A DNA stretch of 64,000 bases from Massilia sp. erpn (GCF_024400215.1 NZ_CP053748.1:4712001-4776000), one strand, 5' to 3'. Shown: positions 12,801-22,080, numbered from the stretch's first letter. Notes: generated by a model not told the origin, from the sequence alone. Translations and numbers: made by a program.

Positions 12801-15800
12801 AATGGCAAGGTGGATCGCAAGGCCTTGCCGGAGCCGGATTTCAGCTCGGCCGCATACGAGGCGCCGCAAGGCCAGATCGAAGAGAAACTGGCGGCACTCT
12901 GGTCCGAGCTGCTGGGTGTGGAAAAAATTGGCCGCGAGGACAACTTCTTCGAACTCGGCGGCCATTCCCTGTTGGCTCTGAAACTGCTGGAGCGCATGCG
13001 CGGCCAAGGCCTGCCGGCCCAGGTACGCAATCTGTTCCAGTACCCGCAACTGGCTGCGTTTGCCAAGGTGCTGGAGCAGGACGCCTCGGTATATGGACGG
13101 GTGGCCGTGCCGCCGAACGGGATTCCGAAGGGCTGCAGCGCGCTGACGCCGGAAATGGTGACGCTGGCTTCCCTCAACGCCGAGCAGATCGCCATCATCG
13201 AATCCGCGGTTCCGGGCGGCGCTGCCAATATCCAGGATATTTACCCGCTTGCCCCGCTGCAGGAAGGCATACTCTTCCACCATGTGCTGCAAAGCGAGGG
13301 AGATGCCTATGTCACGCCGCAGATGCTCAGCTTCGACAGCGAGCAGCGTTTATCGCGTTTCGTCGAGAGCCTGAATCAGGTTATCGCGCGCCACGATATT
13401 CTGCGCACGGCCGTGTTGTGGGAAGGTTTGAAGGAACCGCTGCAAATCGTATGGCGCGATGCGCGCCTGCAAACGGAGTGGCTGGATGTCGGGACTGACG
13501 ATGCTGCCACCGTGCTGACCGCAGCCGTCAATCCGGCACACTACCGCATCGATGTGCGCCAGGCGCCGATGATACGGGCGCTGGCCACGCGTGACCACGC
13601 TAGCGGACGCTATCTGCTGCAATTGCCCAGCCATCATCTGGTGGTGGACCATACCACGCTGGAACTGCTGGTGGAAGAAATCGGCATGATCCAGCAGGGT
13701 GGGGCATTGCCGCCCGCAGTGCCGTTCCGCGATTTTGTGGCGCAAGCCCGCTTCGGCGTCAGCCAGGAAGAGCAGGAAACCTTCTTCAGCCAGATGCTGG
13801 GCGATGTCGAAGAACCAACGGCGCCATTCAACCTGATCGATGTTCAGGGCAATGGCAGCGCGGTCGAACAGGCCAGGCTGGAATTGGCGCCGTCCCTGTC
13901 CGCCCGCTTGCGCCAGGCGGCGCAGAGCCAGGGCGTGAGCGCCGCGACGCTCTTCCATCTGGCCTGGGCTGTGGTCCTGGCCAAGGCTTCAGGGAAGGAT
14001 GATGTGGTCTTCGGCACGGTGCTGTTTGGCCGCATGCAGGGCGGTGAAGATGTGAGCCGCGCGCTTGGCCTGTTTATCAACACTCTGCCCCTGCGTATCC
14101 GCCTTGGAACGCAGGATGTGGTGCAATGCCTGCGCCAGACCCATGCCGCGCTGACCGGATTGCTGCATCACGAGCATGCCAGCCTGTCGCTGGCGCAGCG
14201 CTGCAGTGGCCTGCCGGGTGGCACGCCGCTGTTCTCTGCGCTCTTGAACTACCGCTATGGCAGCAAGCCGTCCAATGACGCTGGCGTATGGGAAGGCGTG
14301 GAACTGCTGGGTGGCGAAGAACGCAGCAATTATCCGCTTTCCATGTCGGTGGACGATATGGATGGCGACTTTGCACTGGTGGCTCAGGTACCGCCAGCCA
14401 TTGGCGCATTGCGCCTATGCGAAATGATGCAGGAAGCTTCCGTCGCGCTGGTGGAGGCGCTGGTGTCGCAGCCCGGAACGCTGGCTTGCGAGTTGCCCGT
14501 GATGAGTGGGATGGAGATGGCGCTGCTGCGTCAATGGAGCGCGAATCGCCGCTGCCATGCCGACGTGGCGCCGCTGCATCGGTTGTTCGAACGCCAGGCG
14601 GCCTTGCAGCCGCAAGCCCAGGCCTTGCTGTTCGGCGAGCAGGTTTTGAGTTATGCGGAACTGAACGCCAAGGCCAACCGCTTGGCGCATCGCTTGCTGG
14701 CCCATGGCTTGAGACCTGAGGACAAGATTGGTGTCTGCATCGAGCGCTCCATCGATATGGTGGCGGCCTTACTGGCCATCCTGAAAATCGGCGCAGCCTA
14801 TGTGCCGCTGGACCCGGAGTATCCGCCTGAGCGTCTGCAATATATGGCTGAAGACAGCGCGATCAGCCTTCTGTTAAGCCATGCTGCCTTGCAGGGTATC
14901 GCTCCGGGTCTCGCGCCGGAACGCGTGCTGCTGCTGGACCAGATCGATCTGAGCGCTGAGAGCGTGGAGAATCCGGACATCCCCGTCCACGGCGAAAATC
15001 TGGCCTATGTGATCTACACCTCCGGCTCGACCGGCATGCCCAAGGGCGCGGCCAACCGCCACCATGCCGTGGCGAGCTGCATGTTGTGGATGCAGGATAC
15101 ATATCATTTGAATGCGGATGATACGGTGCTGCACAAGGCGCCGTTCGGCTTCGACGTGTCGGTCTGGGAGCTGTTCTGGCCTTTGACTTCCGGCGCGCGC
15201 CTGGCTCTGGCTTTGCCGGGCGACCAGCGCGATCCGGCCCGCCTGGTTGCGCTGATACAGCAGCACCAGGTCACCACGGTGAATTTTGTGCCAGCCATGC
15301 TGCAGGCCTTCCTTGCGCACGAGGGCATTGAGGCCAGCACGCGCCTGAAGCACATCATCTGCGGCGGTGAGGCCATGCCGGCGGAAACGCAGAAAGAGAC
15401 TTTCCGGCGTCTGCGCCAGGCTGGCCTGCACAATCTCTACGGCCCGACGGAAACCGCCATCCACGTCACCAACTGGGCCTGCCGCGACGATGGACAGAAC
15501 CAGGTGCCGATCGGCCGCCCGATCAGCGATACCCGCACCTATGTGCTGGATGCTGGACTGAATCTGACGCCAGCCGGCGTGGCGGGCGAGCTGTATCTGG
15601 GCGGCGTAAGCTTGGGGCGCGGTTACCTCGACCGCCCCAGCCTGAGCGCGGAACGCTTTGTGGCCGATCCTTTCGATCCGCACGGCGGCCGCTTGTACCG
15701 CACCGGGGATCTGGTACGCTGGAACGAAGAAGGACAGCTTGAATACCTGGGCCGGATCGACCATCAGGTGAAAATTCGCGGTTTCCGCGTCGAATTGGGT

Positions 15801-18800
15801 GAGGTTGAGGCGCAGCTGCTGGCCCAGCCCGAGGTGCGGGAAGTGGTGGTGGTGGCCAAACAGGGTCCGGGTGGCACGCTGCTGGTGGCTTATCTGTCCG
15901 AACACGAGGGGCAGAACGTTGAAGCGGCGGTGCTGCGCGAACGGCTGCGCCGCACGCTGCCCGAACATATGGTGCCGGGCGCGATCATGGTCATGCCAAG
16001 TCTGCCGCTGAACGCCAACGGCAAGGTGGACCGCAAGGCGCTGCCGGAGCCGGAACTGGCGGCCCGCAGCTACGAAGCGCCGCAAGGCGCACTGGAAGAA
16101 ACCCTGGCCGCTATCTGGTCCGATGTGCTGGGACTGGCCCAGGTGGGACGGCAGGACAATTTCTTTGAACTGGGCGGTGATTCGATCCTGAGTCTGCAAA
16201 TCGTTGCGCGTGCGCGGCGCTCGGGCTGGGATTTGAATCCCAAACTGATGTTCGAGCGTCCGACGATTGCCGATCTGGCTTGCGCACTGCGCCCGCTGGA
16301 AGCCGTGGCGCAAGCCGCGCCGCAGCAGACTCGCGGCCGTTTAAGCGACTATCTGAACGGGGCGGCGTTGGCCGCCTTGTCTCTCGACCCGGCCGATATT
16401 GAGGATGTGTATCCCTTGTCGCCGCTGCAGGAAGGCATGCTGTTCCTGTCGCTGGAAGCGCCGGGCAGCGGCCTGTATATGAATCAGCTCAGCGTCGCAG
16501 TAAGCGGCTTGAACGCGGCGCGATTGGCGCAGGCCTGGCATGTTATGGTGCAGCGCCACGCGGTATTGCGTACCGGTTTCGCATGGCAGGCCGGCGCCGA
16601 CATGGCCTTGCAAATGGTCTGGCGCGAGGCGGATGCTTTTGTCGAGACACTGGATTGGCGCGGCCACGGCGATATCGAGGCAAGCCTGGGCGAGCTGCGT
16701 TCGGCCGAACTGCTGCGTATCACCGATTTCTCGCGTCCGGCGCTGGCGCGTCTGTTCCTGCTGCGCGTGGGCGAGAACGAACACCGCCTGCTGTTAAGCA
16801 TGCACCATATTTTGCTGGATGGCTGGAGCCAGTCACGCCTGCTTGGCGAGCTGCTGCAAACCTACGGCGGCCAGACGCTGGAGCCGGTGCAGGCCCATTA
16901 CGGCGACTACATCCGCTGGCTCAAGCGCCAGCCCGGCGAGGCGGCGGAGGAATACTGGCGCGGCCAGTTGCAGCACCTGGACGGCCCAAGCTTGCTGGCA
17001 AGCCGCCGCCGCGAGGAAACGGGTTACGGCAAAATCTATCTGCGCTGGGATGCGGCGCAAACCCGCGTTCTGTCCGATAACGCCAAAAGCCAGCATGTGA
17101 CGGTGAATACGGTGGTGCAGGCGGCGTGGGCGACCCTGCTGCAGCGCCATCTGGGGAAAGATACCGTTTGCTTCGGCGCGACCGTGGCCGGACGTCCGTC
17201 CGACCTGGCCGGCGCGGAGGAAATGGTCGGCTTGTTCATCAACACCATTCCAGTGTTGGCCGCGCGCCAGCCGCAGCTGCCTGTAGGCGAGTTCCTGCGC
17301 CGCCTACAGACGGCCAATCTGGATGCGCGCCAATATGAGCATACGCCGCTGGCGCAGATCCAGCGCTGGGGCGGCAGCAGTGGCCAGGCGCTGTTCGACA
17401 GCATCATCGTGTTCGAGAATTATCCAATGCATAAGGCCTTGAGCGAGCCGCTGGCGCATGGCCTGAGTTTCGGCGACGTGGGCAGCGAAGGCCTGACCGG
17501 CTATGCGATGGACTTGCAGGTCACGCTGGAAGGGGCGCTGGAAATCGAATTCTGCTACGCGCGTGCCAGCTTTGGCGAGGACGAGGTACTGGCCTTGCGC
17601 GCGGAAATGGACGAGCTGCTGCAGGCCATGAGTTCCACGCCCGAGCTGCCGATGGGCGAACTGAAACGGCTCAAGGCGCCGGCGGCGGAAGCTGTTCTGG
17701 CGCTGGGCCAGACCGGTTTCAGCCAGCGCCCGGCTTGGGTGCATCAGCAGATCGAAGAGCAGGCGCAGTTGCGTCCAGATGCGGTGGCGTTGCGGATGGG
17801 CGATCAAGTCCTCAGCTTTGCCGAGTTGAATGCGCGCGCCAACCGCCTGGCGCACTGGCTGCTGGGCCAGGGGTTGAAGCCGGAAGACCGCGTGGCGGTG
17901 CTGCTGCCGCGTTCCACCGATATGATCGTAACGCTGCTGGCGATTTTGAAGACGGGCGCAGGCTATGTGCCGCTGGATGCCGAATATCCGTTGGAGCGTC
18001 TGCGCTACATCATTGGCGACTGCGCGCCGGCGCTGCTGATCGGCAGCGGTGCGTACCAGCATAATTTGCCTTGCCCAACGGCCTGGCTGGAGCAGTTGCA
18101 GCTCGAAGGCGGCAATGCGGCCAATCCCGGCATTGCCCTCGGCGAGCAGCAACTGGCATATGTGATCTACACCTCGGGATCGACCGGCCAGCCGAAAGGC
18201 GTGGCGGTGGCGCATGGTCCGCTGGCCATGCATTGCGCGGCGACCAACGAGATTTACGCCACGCAGCCCGATTCCTGCGAGCTGCTGTTCATGTCCTTCT
18301 CCTTTGACGGGGCGCATGAACGCTGGATCAGCGCCCTGACCGCAGGCGCCTCGGTCGCCATCCGCGATCCGGAAGTCTGGACGGCGGAACAGGCCAGCGA
18401 TGCGCTGCACCGCTATAGCGTGTCCACCGTGGCGTTCCCGCCTGCGTACCTGAGCCAGTTGGCCGATTGGGCCGGTATTGCCGGCAATCCGCCGCCGGTG
18501 GAACTGTATGTCTTTGGCGGCGAAGCCATGCCCAAGGCGGGATTTGAGCAGGTACGCCGCCACCTGCGGCCACAGCGCCTGATCAATGGCTACGGCCCGA
18601 CCGAAACCGTGGTCACGCCGCTGATCTGGCAAGCGCGCGGCGACGACAGCTTTGCCTGCGCCTATGCGCCGATCGGCCGTCCGGTCGGTGAGCGCACCGC
18701 CTATGTGCTGGACGCCGATATGCAGCTGGTACCGCATGGCGCGGTGGGTGAGCTGTATATCGGCGGTTACGGCCTGGCGCGCGGCTATATCGGCCGCAGC

Positions 18801-20264
18801 GACCTGACAGCGGAGCGTTTTGTGGCCGATCCATTCAGCGCCACGGGCGGACGCCTGTACCGCACCGGGGATCTGGTGCGCTGGCTGGACGACGGCAATG
18901 CCGAATATATCGGCCGTGCCGACCATCAGGTCAAGATTCGCGGCTTCCGCATCGAGCTCGGTGAGATCGAGGCGCAGTTGCGCAAGGTGGCTGGCGTGAG
19001 TGACGTCGCCGTGCTGGCCGCCGCTGGAGAGGGCGGCGCCAGTCTGCAGGCCTATCTCGCCAGCGATGCGCCAGCCCAGGAGGTCATGCAGATGGCGCGC
19101 ATGGCGGTGGCCGATACGCTGCCGGACTTCATGCAGCCGTCAGCCTATGCGGTCCTGCCGAGGCTTCCGCGCCTGCCGACCGGCAAGCTGGATCGGCACT
19201 CGCTGCCGCCGATCCAGGCTGAAAGCGCGCGCCAGTATCGCGCGCCGTCCACGCCTGAAGCCCAGCTCATGGCCGGCTTGTGGCAGGAGGTGCTGGGCGT
19301 CGAGAGGGTGGGCGAAACCGATAATTTCTTCGAACTGGGCGGCGACTCGCTGCTTTGCCTGAAGCTGATTTCGCGTTTGCGCGCCCTGAAAGATGCGCGC
19401 TTCAACTTCAAGCTGCGCGATCTGACGCAGAAGCCGACCATTGCGCAACTGCTTGGCTTGGAAGCGGAAGAACAGGCGGCGCAATCCGGCGTCACGCTCC
19501 TGAACCGCGAAGGCAGCGAGCCGGTATTCTGCCTGCATGCGGGATTCGGCACCATTTTCGATTACCAGCCGCTGGCCAGAAGGTTGGACGGCGTGGCCAC
19601 CGTCTACGGCATCGCTTGCCGCATGCTGGCGGACAGCGCCCATGTGGATGCCTCGCTGGAGCAGATGGCGCGCGATTATGCGAGCATGATCCGCCAGACG
19701 CAGGCCGCAGGACCATATCGCCTGCTGGGATGGTCGCTCGGCGGCACGCTGGCGGCGATGGTGGCGGCGCTGCTGGAGGCCGAAGGGCAGGCTGTCAGCT
19801 TCGCCGGCCTGGTCGATCCCTTCATTCCCGGCACCGAGCAGGCGGCGATGCCGCCATGGCAGCAGGACTTCAGCGATTTCCTGACGCAGGTGCTGCCGGG
19901 CGTGACGCTGGATGCCTTGCCACCAGTCCCCGGCCCCGAGCTGGAGGTGTTGCTGTCGCAGGCTTTGGCCGGCAACCGCAGCGTTTATGGCGCAATGGGG
20001 GCGGCCGAGCTGCTGCGCGGGTTCGAGGTGGCGCGCCATCTGAAAGCACTGTCGATCGAAGCCGGGCCGCTGAACAAGCTGGCTTGCCAGCCGCATTACT
20101 GGTGGGCCGAGGGCCGCGATGCCGGCCAGAAGACGGAGCTGCTGCGTCAGACCGGTGCGCAAGGCACGGCCAGCGAAATCGCGGCGGGGCACTACACCAT
20201 CACGCGCAGCGAGCAATGGCTGGAACAGGCAGTGCGTCTAGGTGAAGGAGTATTGCAGGGCTAG
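9825..20264 (+). CDS. NRPS three modules with terminal thioesterase
   Basis: This ~3479-residue NRPS reads C-A-T / dual E/C-A-T / C-A-T-TE. Module 1 (to about residue 1080) has the Ser pocket DVWHVSLIDK. The second C domain (about 1138-1540) starts with HHVLQSEGD, the HHxxxxxGD signature of dual epimerization/condensation domains, so the preceding Ser should become D. The module 2 A domain (about 1580-2080) reads DVWNIGLIHK, the same as the truncated NRPS. Module 3 has catalytic HHILLDG in its C domain, and its A domain reads DGEAVGGVTK, which resembles hydroxyornithine-type pockets (from memory). The TE (about 3228-3475) has GWSLGG and a C-terminal GHY and should release the peptide. I prefer ATG 9825, overlapping the upstream stop and 8 nt after GGAG, over TTG 9822. 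Confidence 0.94.
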   Translation: MSDVATRRIAEKFAQLSAGQRRAVYQRLRADGMSIGQFPILKRDGSAAQACSLSYAQARQWFLWQLDPSSTAYHIAGALALKGELNAAAVHSAFSALVARHEALRTVFQPGSDGLAEQAILPQLELDIELADLSALPEDEREARVRQEAMRISQQSFDLTQGPLLRVGLIKSAADAHVLVVVMHHIISDGWSMQIIVDEFAALYRAAVQEGAAALAELPIQYADYAIWQRSWMEAGEQERQLAYWTEQLGTEQAVLQLPADRLRRADGVYRAARHSVTLPSELASNLRKRAQTQGATLFMALLSGFQALLNRYTGQADVRIGVPIANRHRVESERVIGFFVNTQVLRNRLHGRISLEQALAQTREAALGAQEHQDLPYEQLVEALQPERSLSGNPLFQVMFNHQRTDYHALQQLPGLELNDYALDRQQAQFELTLDTREDENGVLIATFSYAAELFDEATIARFAQHYQVILQALSDNPEQLLGDVELLDEAQHAQLQQWGDNRAHHDGEQPVHRLFEKLADSQPESCALLFGEASLSYGELNARANRLAHHLIQLGVRPESKVGIALERSFEMVVGLLAILKAGGAYVPLDPEYPAERLRYMVEDSGINLLLTHSQLLPQFRHDGVAALALDQLELGGQPEHNPAPALNGENLAYVIYTSGSTGRPKGAANRHRSLYNRLAWMQQAYRLTPADTVLQKTPFSFDVSVWEFFWPLMMGARLAIAAPGEHREPARLRELICRHQVTTLHFVPSMLQAFLAHEGVADCRSLARIVCSGEALPAEAQNGVFKLLPQAALYNLYGPTEAAIDVTHWTCRADGSSQVPIGQPISQTKTYVLDGELNLVPAGVAGELYLGGIGLARGYLERPALTSERFVADPFDPLGGRLYRTGDLVRWNGEGQLEYLGRLDHQVKIRGLRIELGEIEAQLLAQPELREAVVMAREGAAGTRLVAYVSPQTGVDCEASLLRERLAQLLPDYMVPSAIVVLEALPLNANGKVDRKALPEPDFSSAAYEAPQGQIEEKLAALWSELLGVEKIGREDNFFELGGHSLLALKLLERMRGQGLPAQVRNLFQYPQLAAFAKVLEQDASVYGRVAVPPNGIPKGCSALTPEMVTLASLNAEQIAIIESAVPGGAANIQDIYPLAPLQEGILFHHVLQSEGDAYVTPQMLSFDSEQRLSRFVESLNQVIARHDILRTAVLWEGLKEPLQIVWRDARLQTEWLDVGTDDAATVLTAAVNPAHYRIDVRQAPMIRALATRDHASGRYLLQLPSHHLVVDHTTLELLVEEIGMIQQGGALPPAVPFRDFVAQARFGVSQEEQETFFSQMLGDVEEPTAPFNLIDVQGNGSAVEQARLELAPSLSARLRQAAQSQGVSAATLFHLAWAVVLAKASGKDDVVFGTVLFGRMQGGEDVSRALGLFINTLPLRIRLGTQDVVQCLRQTHAALTGLLHHEHASLSLAQRCSGLPGGTPLFSALLNYRYGSKPSNDAGVWEGVELLGGEERSNYPLSMSVDDMDGDFALVAQVPPAIGALRLCEMMQEASVALVEALVSQPGTLACELPVMSGMEMALLRQWSANRRCHADVAPLHRLFERQAALQPQAQALLFGEQVLSYAELNAKANRLAHRLLAHGLRPEDKIGVCIERSIDMVAALLAILKIGAAYVPLDPEYPPERLQYMAEDSAISLLLSHAALQGIAPGLAPERVLLLDQIDLSAESVENPDIPVHGENLAYVIYTSGSTGMPKGAANRHHAVASCMLWMQDTYHLNADDTVLHKAPFGFDVSVWELFWPLTSGARLALALPGDQRDPARLVALIQQHQVTTVNFVPAMLQAFLAHEGIEASTRLKHIICGGEAMPAETQKETFRRLRQAGLHNLYGPTETAIHVTNWACRDDGQNQVPIGRPISDTRTYVLDAGLNLTPAGVAGELYLGGVSLGRGYLDRPSLSAERFVADPFDPHGGRLYRTGDLVRWNEEGQLEYLGRIDHQVKIRGFRVELGEVEAQLLAQPEVREVVVVAKQGPGGTLLVAYLSEHEGQNVEAAVLRERLRRTLPEHMVPGAIMVMPSLPLNANGKVDRKALPEPELAARSYEAPQGALEETLAAIWSDVLGLAQVGRQDNFFELGGDSILSLQIVARARRSGWDLNPKLMFERPTIADLACALRPLEAVAQAAPQQTRGRLSDYLNGAALAALSLDPADIEDVYPLSPLQEGMLFLSLEAPGSGLYMNQLSVAVSGLNAARLAQAWHVMVQRHAVLRTGFAWQAGADMALQMVWREADAFVETLDWRGHGDIEASLGELRSAELLRITDFSRPALARLFLLRVGENEHRLLLSMHHILLDGWSQSRLLGELLQTYGGQTLEPVQAHYGDYIRWLKRQPGEAAEEYWRGQLQHLDGPSLLASRRREETGYGKIYLRWDAAQTRVLSDNAKSQHVTVNTVVQAAWATLLQRHLGKDTVCFGATVAGRPSDLAGAEEMVGLFINTIPVLAARQPQLPVGEFLRRLQTANLDARQYEHTPLAQIQRWGGSSGQALFDSIIVFENYPMHKALSEPLAHGLSFGDVGSEGLTGYAMDLQVTLEGALEIEFCYARASFGEDEVLALRAEMDELLQAMSSTPELPMGELKRLKAPAAEAVLALGQTGFSQRPAWVHQQIEEQAQLRPDAVALRMGDQVLSFAELNARANRLAHWLLGQGLKPEDRVAVLLPRSTDMIVTLLAILKTGAGYVPLDAEYPLERLRYIIGDCAPALLIGSGAYQHNLPCPTAWLEQLQLEGGNAANPGIALGEQQLAYVIYTSGSTGQPKGVAVAHGPLAMHCAATNEIYATQPDSCELLFMSFSFDGAHERWISALTAGASVAIRDPEVWTAEQASDALHRYSVSTVAFPPAYLSQLADWAGIAGNPPPVELYVFGGEAMPKAGFEQVRRHLRPQRLINGYGPTETVVTPLIWQARGDDSFACAYAPIGRPVGERTAYVLDADMQLVPHGAVGELYIGGYGLARGYIGRSDLTAERFVADPFSATGGRLYRTGDLVRWLDDGNAEYIGRADHQVKIRGFRIELGEIEAQLRKVAGVSDVAVLAAAGEGGASLQAYLASDAPAQEVMQMARMAVADTLPDFMQPSAYAVLPRLPRLPTGKLDRHSLPPIQAESARQYRAPSTPEAQLMAGLWQEVLGVERVGETDNFFELGGDSLLCLKLISRLRALKDARFNFKLRDLTQKPTIAQLLGLEAEEQAAQSGVTLLNREGSEPVFCLHAGFGTIFDYQPLARRLDGVATVYGIACRMLADSAHVDASLEQMARDYASMIRQTQAAGPYRLLGWSLGGTLAAMVAALLEAEGQAVSFAGLVDPFIPGTEQAAMPPWQQDFSDFLTQVLPGVTLDALPPVPGPELEVLLSQALAGNRSVYGAMGAAELLRGFEVARHLKALSIEAGPLNKLACQPHYWWAEGRDAGQKTELLRQTGAQGTASEIAAGHYTITRSEQWLEQAVRLGEGVLQG
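11406..12802 (+). repeat. Near-identical serine A-domain tract, copy 2
   Basis: This is the partner of 8074-9470, in the first module of the terminal NRPS. It has the same reading frame, direction and predicted specificity. Long runs are identical at third codon positions too, so the likeness is not explained by protein-level constraint alone. Confidence 0.85.
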
Positions 20265-20270
20265 ATAAAA

Positions 20271-20303
20271 GAAACCCCAGATCAAGGTCTGGGGTTTCTT
20301 TTT
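20271..20303 (+). terminator. Rho-independent terminator of the NRPS/PKS operon
   Basis: A perfect 11-bp stem (20271-20281 with 20288-20298) closes a 6-nt loop and is followed by a short T run. It lies 6 nt after the NRPS stop. The next gene converges from the minus strand and ends at 20316, and a short A run on the left could make the hairpin work in both directions. Confidence 0.9.
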
Positions 20304-20315
20304 AGGGCATTCGGT

Positions 20316-21059
20316 TTATTGCGGCGCCCAGAATTGTTCTTCGAAGAAGCGCTGGCGTGGCAGCACGCCCAGCACGGCGCGTTTATGCGGAAAGTCGAAC
20401 TCGTGCAGCAGGTCGTAGCCGGAGCGCTGCAGATTGCGCCGCATGCGCTGATTGTCCGAGCGCGGTTCGATGACCAGCCGGCGCGTGCGGCCGTCGTCCA
20501 GGAAGAGGTAGTGCGAGATCGAAGGCAGCCAGGCCGATACAAAGGCCTTGCCCCGGCAATCCGCTTCGCCGATCAGCACATGCCAGCCGCGGTCGAAGTC
20601 GGCCGCTTCGCAAAAGGGCGAAATGCGGTCTTCCTTGGCCCAATAGACCTCAAAGTAGCCGATGGGGCGCTCGTCCAGGCAGGCGATCAGCGGGATGCTG
20701 TGCGCATCGGCGCCGAGCCGTTCGAGATAGGCGCGGTGGTAATCCGTATCGCCTTCTTCTTCCCAGAATTCGGCCACATGCGGATCGTTCATCCAGCGGT
20801 GGAAGTGGGGCAGGTCGGTATCAGCGTCTGCCACGCGAAAGCTCAGCGTCCGCTCCAGCCAGGGAATATAGCGGCGATACACGACACCGGCCGGCTGTGA
20901 TGGACGTACGGGGTGGCTATGTCCGGCGCTGATGCGGTAGCTTAGAGGCAGCATCACTTGTGCCTGCGGCAGCCAAAGCGAGCGTTCCTGTGCATTATGC
21001 TGGTTCAGCAGCGGGACGGCGCAGTCTTCCACGCGGAGCAGGTTTTGGCTGTCAATCAT
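20316..21059 (-). CDS. IucB/AlcB-like GNAT acyltransferase, siderophore-associated
   Basis: This ~247-residue protein resembles the GNAT-type acyltransferases of hydroxamate siderophore pathways (IucB, AlcB, PvdYII and OrbL types), which acylate an N-hydroxylated side-chain amine using acyl-CoA. Visible family features are the FHRWMNDPHVAEFWEEEG stretch, the EVYWAKED segment and an RGWHVLIGE...RGKAF acetyl-CoA-binding region. I chose ATG 21059, which overlaps the end of the upstream esterase by 8 nt; a longer frame upstream of it would only re-read the esterase. It appears to share one transcript with the esterase, driven from the 22054-22078 promoter. The presence of both this enzyme and a formyltransferase suggests two kinds of hydroxamate cap, or a fatty-acyl cap. 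The exact acyl donor cannot be read from sequence. Confidence 0.85.
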   Translation of the reverse strand: MIDSQNLLRVEDCAVPLLNQHNAQERSLWLPQAQVMLPLSYRISAGHSHPVRPSQPAGVVYRRYIPWLERTLSFRVADADTDLPHFHRWMNDPHVAEFWEEEGDTDYHRAYLERLGADAHSIPLIACLDERPIGYFEVYWAKEDRISPFCEAADFDRGWHVLIGEADCRGKAFVSAWLPSISHYLFLDDGRTRRLVIEPRSDNQRMRRNLQRSGYDLLHEFDFPHKRAVLGVLPRQRFFEEQFWAPQ

Positions 21060-22023
21060 CGGCTGTTTCGCCCACAAGGAAGGCTGCGCCGGCAAAGACG
21101 CCGGAGAGAATGCGCGCCAGGTCGTCGCGCAGGGTCTCTGCATCGTCCAAGATATTCCCCAGGCGGGCAAAATCATGCACCATGCCTGGATAGATCTTCA
21201 GGGTGGCCGGCACGCCGGCATCGCGCAGCTTGGCTGCGTAAGCCACGCCCTCGTCCAGTAGCGGATCGTATTCGGCCAGGACGATATGCGCTGGGGCCAG
21301 GCCGGATACATCGGGCGCCGCCAGCGGCGCAAAACGCCAGTCGTTGCGCTCATCCTCGTGATTCAGGTAGTTGGCGAACATCCATTGCAGGGTCGCCGCC
21401 TCCAGCAAATAACCGTTGCCGTGATTTTGGTGCGAAAGGCTGTTTTGCTGGCTGCTGGTACAGGGGTAGATCAGCACCTGCAACGCGGGCTGCTGCTCGC
21501 CGGCTTGGCGCAGGGCGATGCACAGCGCGGCCGCCAGCGTACCGCCCGCGCTATCGCCGCCGACGGCCAGGCGCCTGCCGTCGATGCCGTGGCTGGCGGC
21601 ATGGCTGCGCAGCCAGGTCCAGGCCTCGCACGCATCGTCGAAAGCGGCCGGGAATTTATGTTCCGGCGCCAGGCGGTAGTCGACAGCCAGCACCTTGCAG
21701 GGCGTGCGTTCGGCCAGGTCGCGGCACAGCGCATCATGGGAATCCAGACCGCCTATGCAAAAGCCGCCGCCGTGGAAGAACAGCAGGCAAGGCAGGGCCT
21801 CGCTGGCGGACGGGGAATACAGCCGGGCGCCGATCTGGCGGCCGCCGGGGCAGGGTAGGGAAAGATCCAGCGTGGCGACCGATTCGGCGCCGGGGGCGTC
21901 GAGCATGGGCGTGGCGGCGTCGTAGCTGGCACGGGCGGCAGCCGGCGTTTGCAGATGCATGGGCTGGCTGTCGCCGAGCTGCACCAGCTCCAGGAAAGAC
22001 TCGAGATCGGGATTGAGCGGCAT
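21052..22023 (-). CDS. HSL-family alpha/beta hydrolase (esterase)
   Basis: This ~323-residue protein belongs to the hormone-sensitive-lipase group of alpha/beta hydrolases. It has the oxyanion-hole motif HGGGFCIGG, the nucleophile motif GDSAGG, a DPLLDEG segment with the acid, and a late GMVHDF histidine motif. There is no signal peptide, so it is probably cytoplasmic. I start it at ATG 22023 (MPLNPDLESF...), because the ECF-type promoter at 22054-22078 would lie inside any longer version. It is the first gene of a two-gene unit with the GNAT acyltransferase. A role in hydrolysing the siderophore or an acyl intermediate is possible but is inference from context only. Confidence 0.87.
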   Translation of the reverse strand: MPLNPDLESFLELVQLGDSQPMHLQTPAAARASYDAATPMLDAPGAESVATLDLSLPCPGGRQIGARLYSPSASEALPCLLFFHGGGFCIGGLDSHDALCRDLAERTPCKVLAVDYRLAPEHKFPAAFDDACEAWTWLRSHAASHGIDGRRLAVGGDSAGGTLAAALCIALRQAGEQQPALQVLIYPCTSSQQNSLSHQNHGNGYLLEAATLQWMFANYLNHEDERNDWRFAPLAAPDVSGLAPAHIVLAEYDPLLDEGVAYAAKLRDAGVPATLKIYPGMVHDFARLGNILDDAETLRDDLARILSGVFAGAAFLVGETADD

Positions 22024-22053
22024 GGCGAACAAAAATGATGACGGTGCCTTCTT

Positions 22054-22078
22054 GACGATCCGCCGCGTGCTTTGTTTA
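22054..22078 (-). promoter_or_regulatory. ECF iron-starvation-type promoter for esterase-GNAT unit
   Basis: On the minus strand TAAA (22078-22075) is followed after exactly 17 nt by CGTC (22057-22054). This matches the TAAA/CGTC pattern of PvdS/OrbS-class sigma factors. The predicted transcript start is about 20-25 nt before ATG 22023. Confidence 0.7.
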
Positions 22079-22080
22079 AC

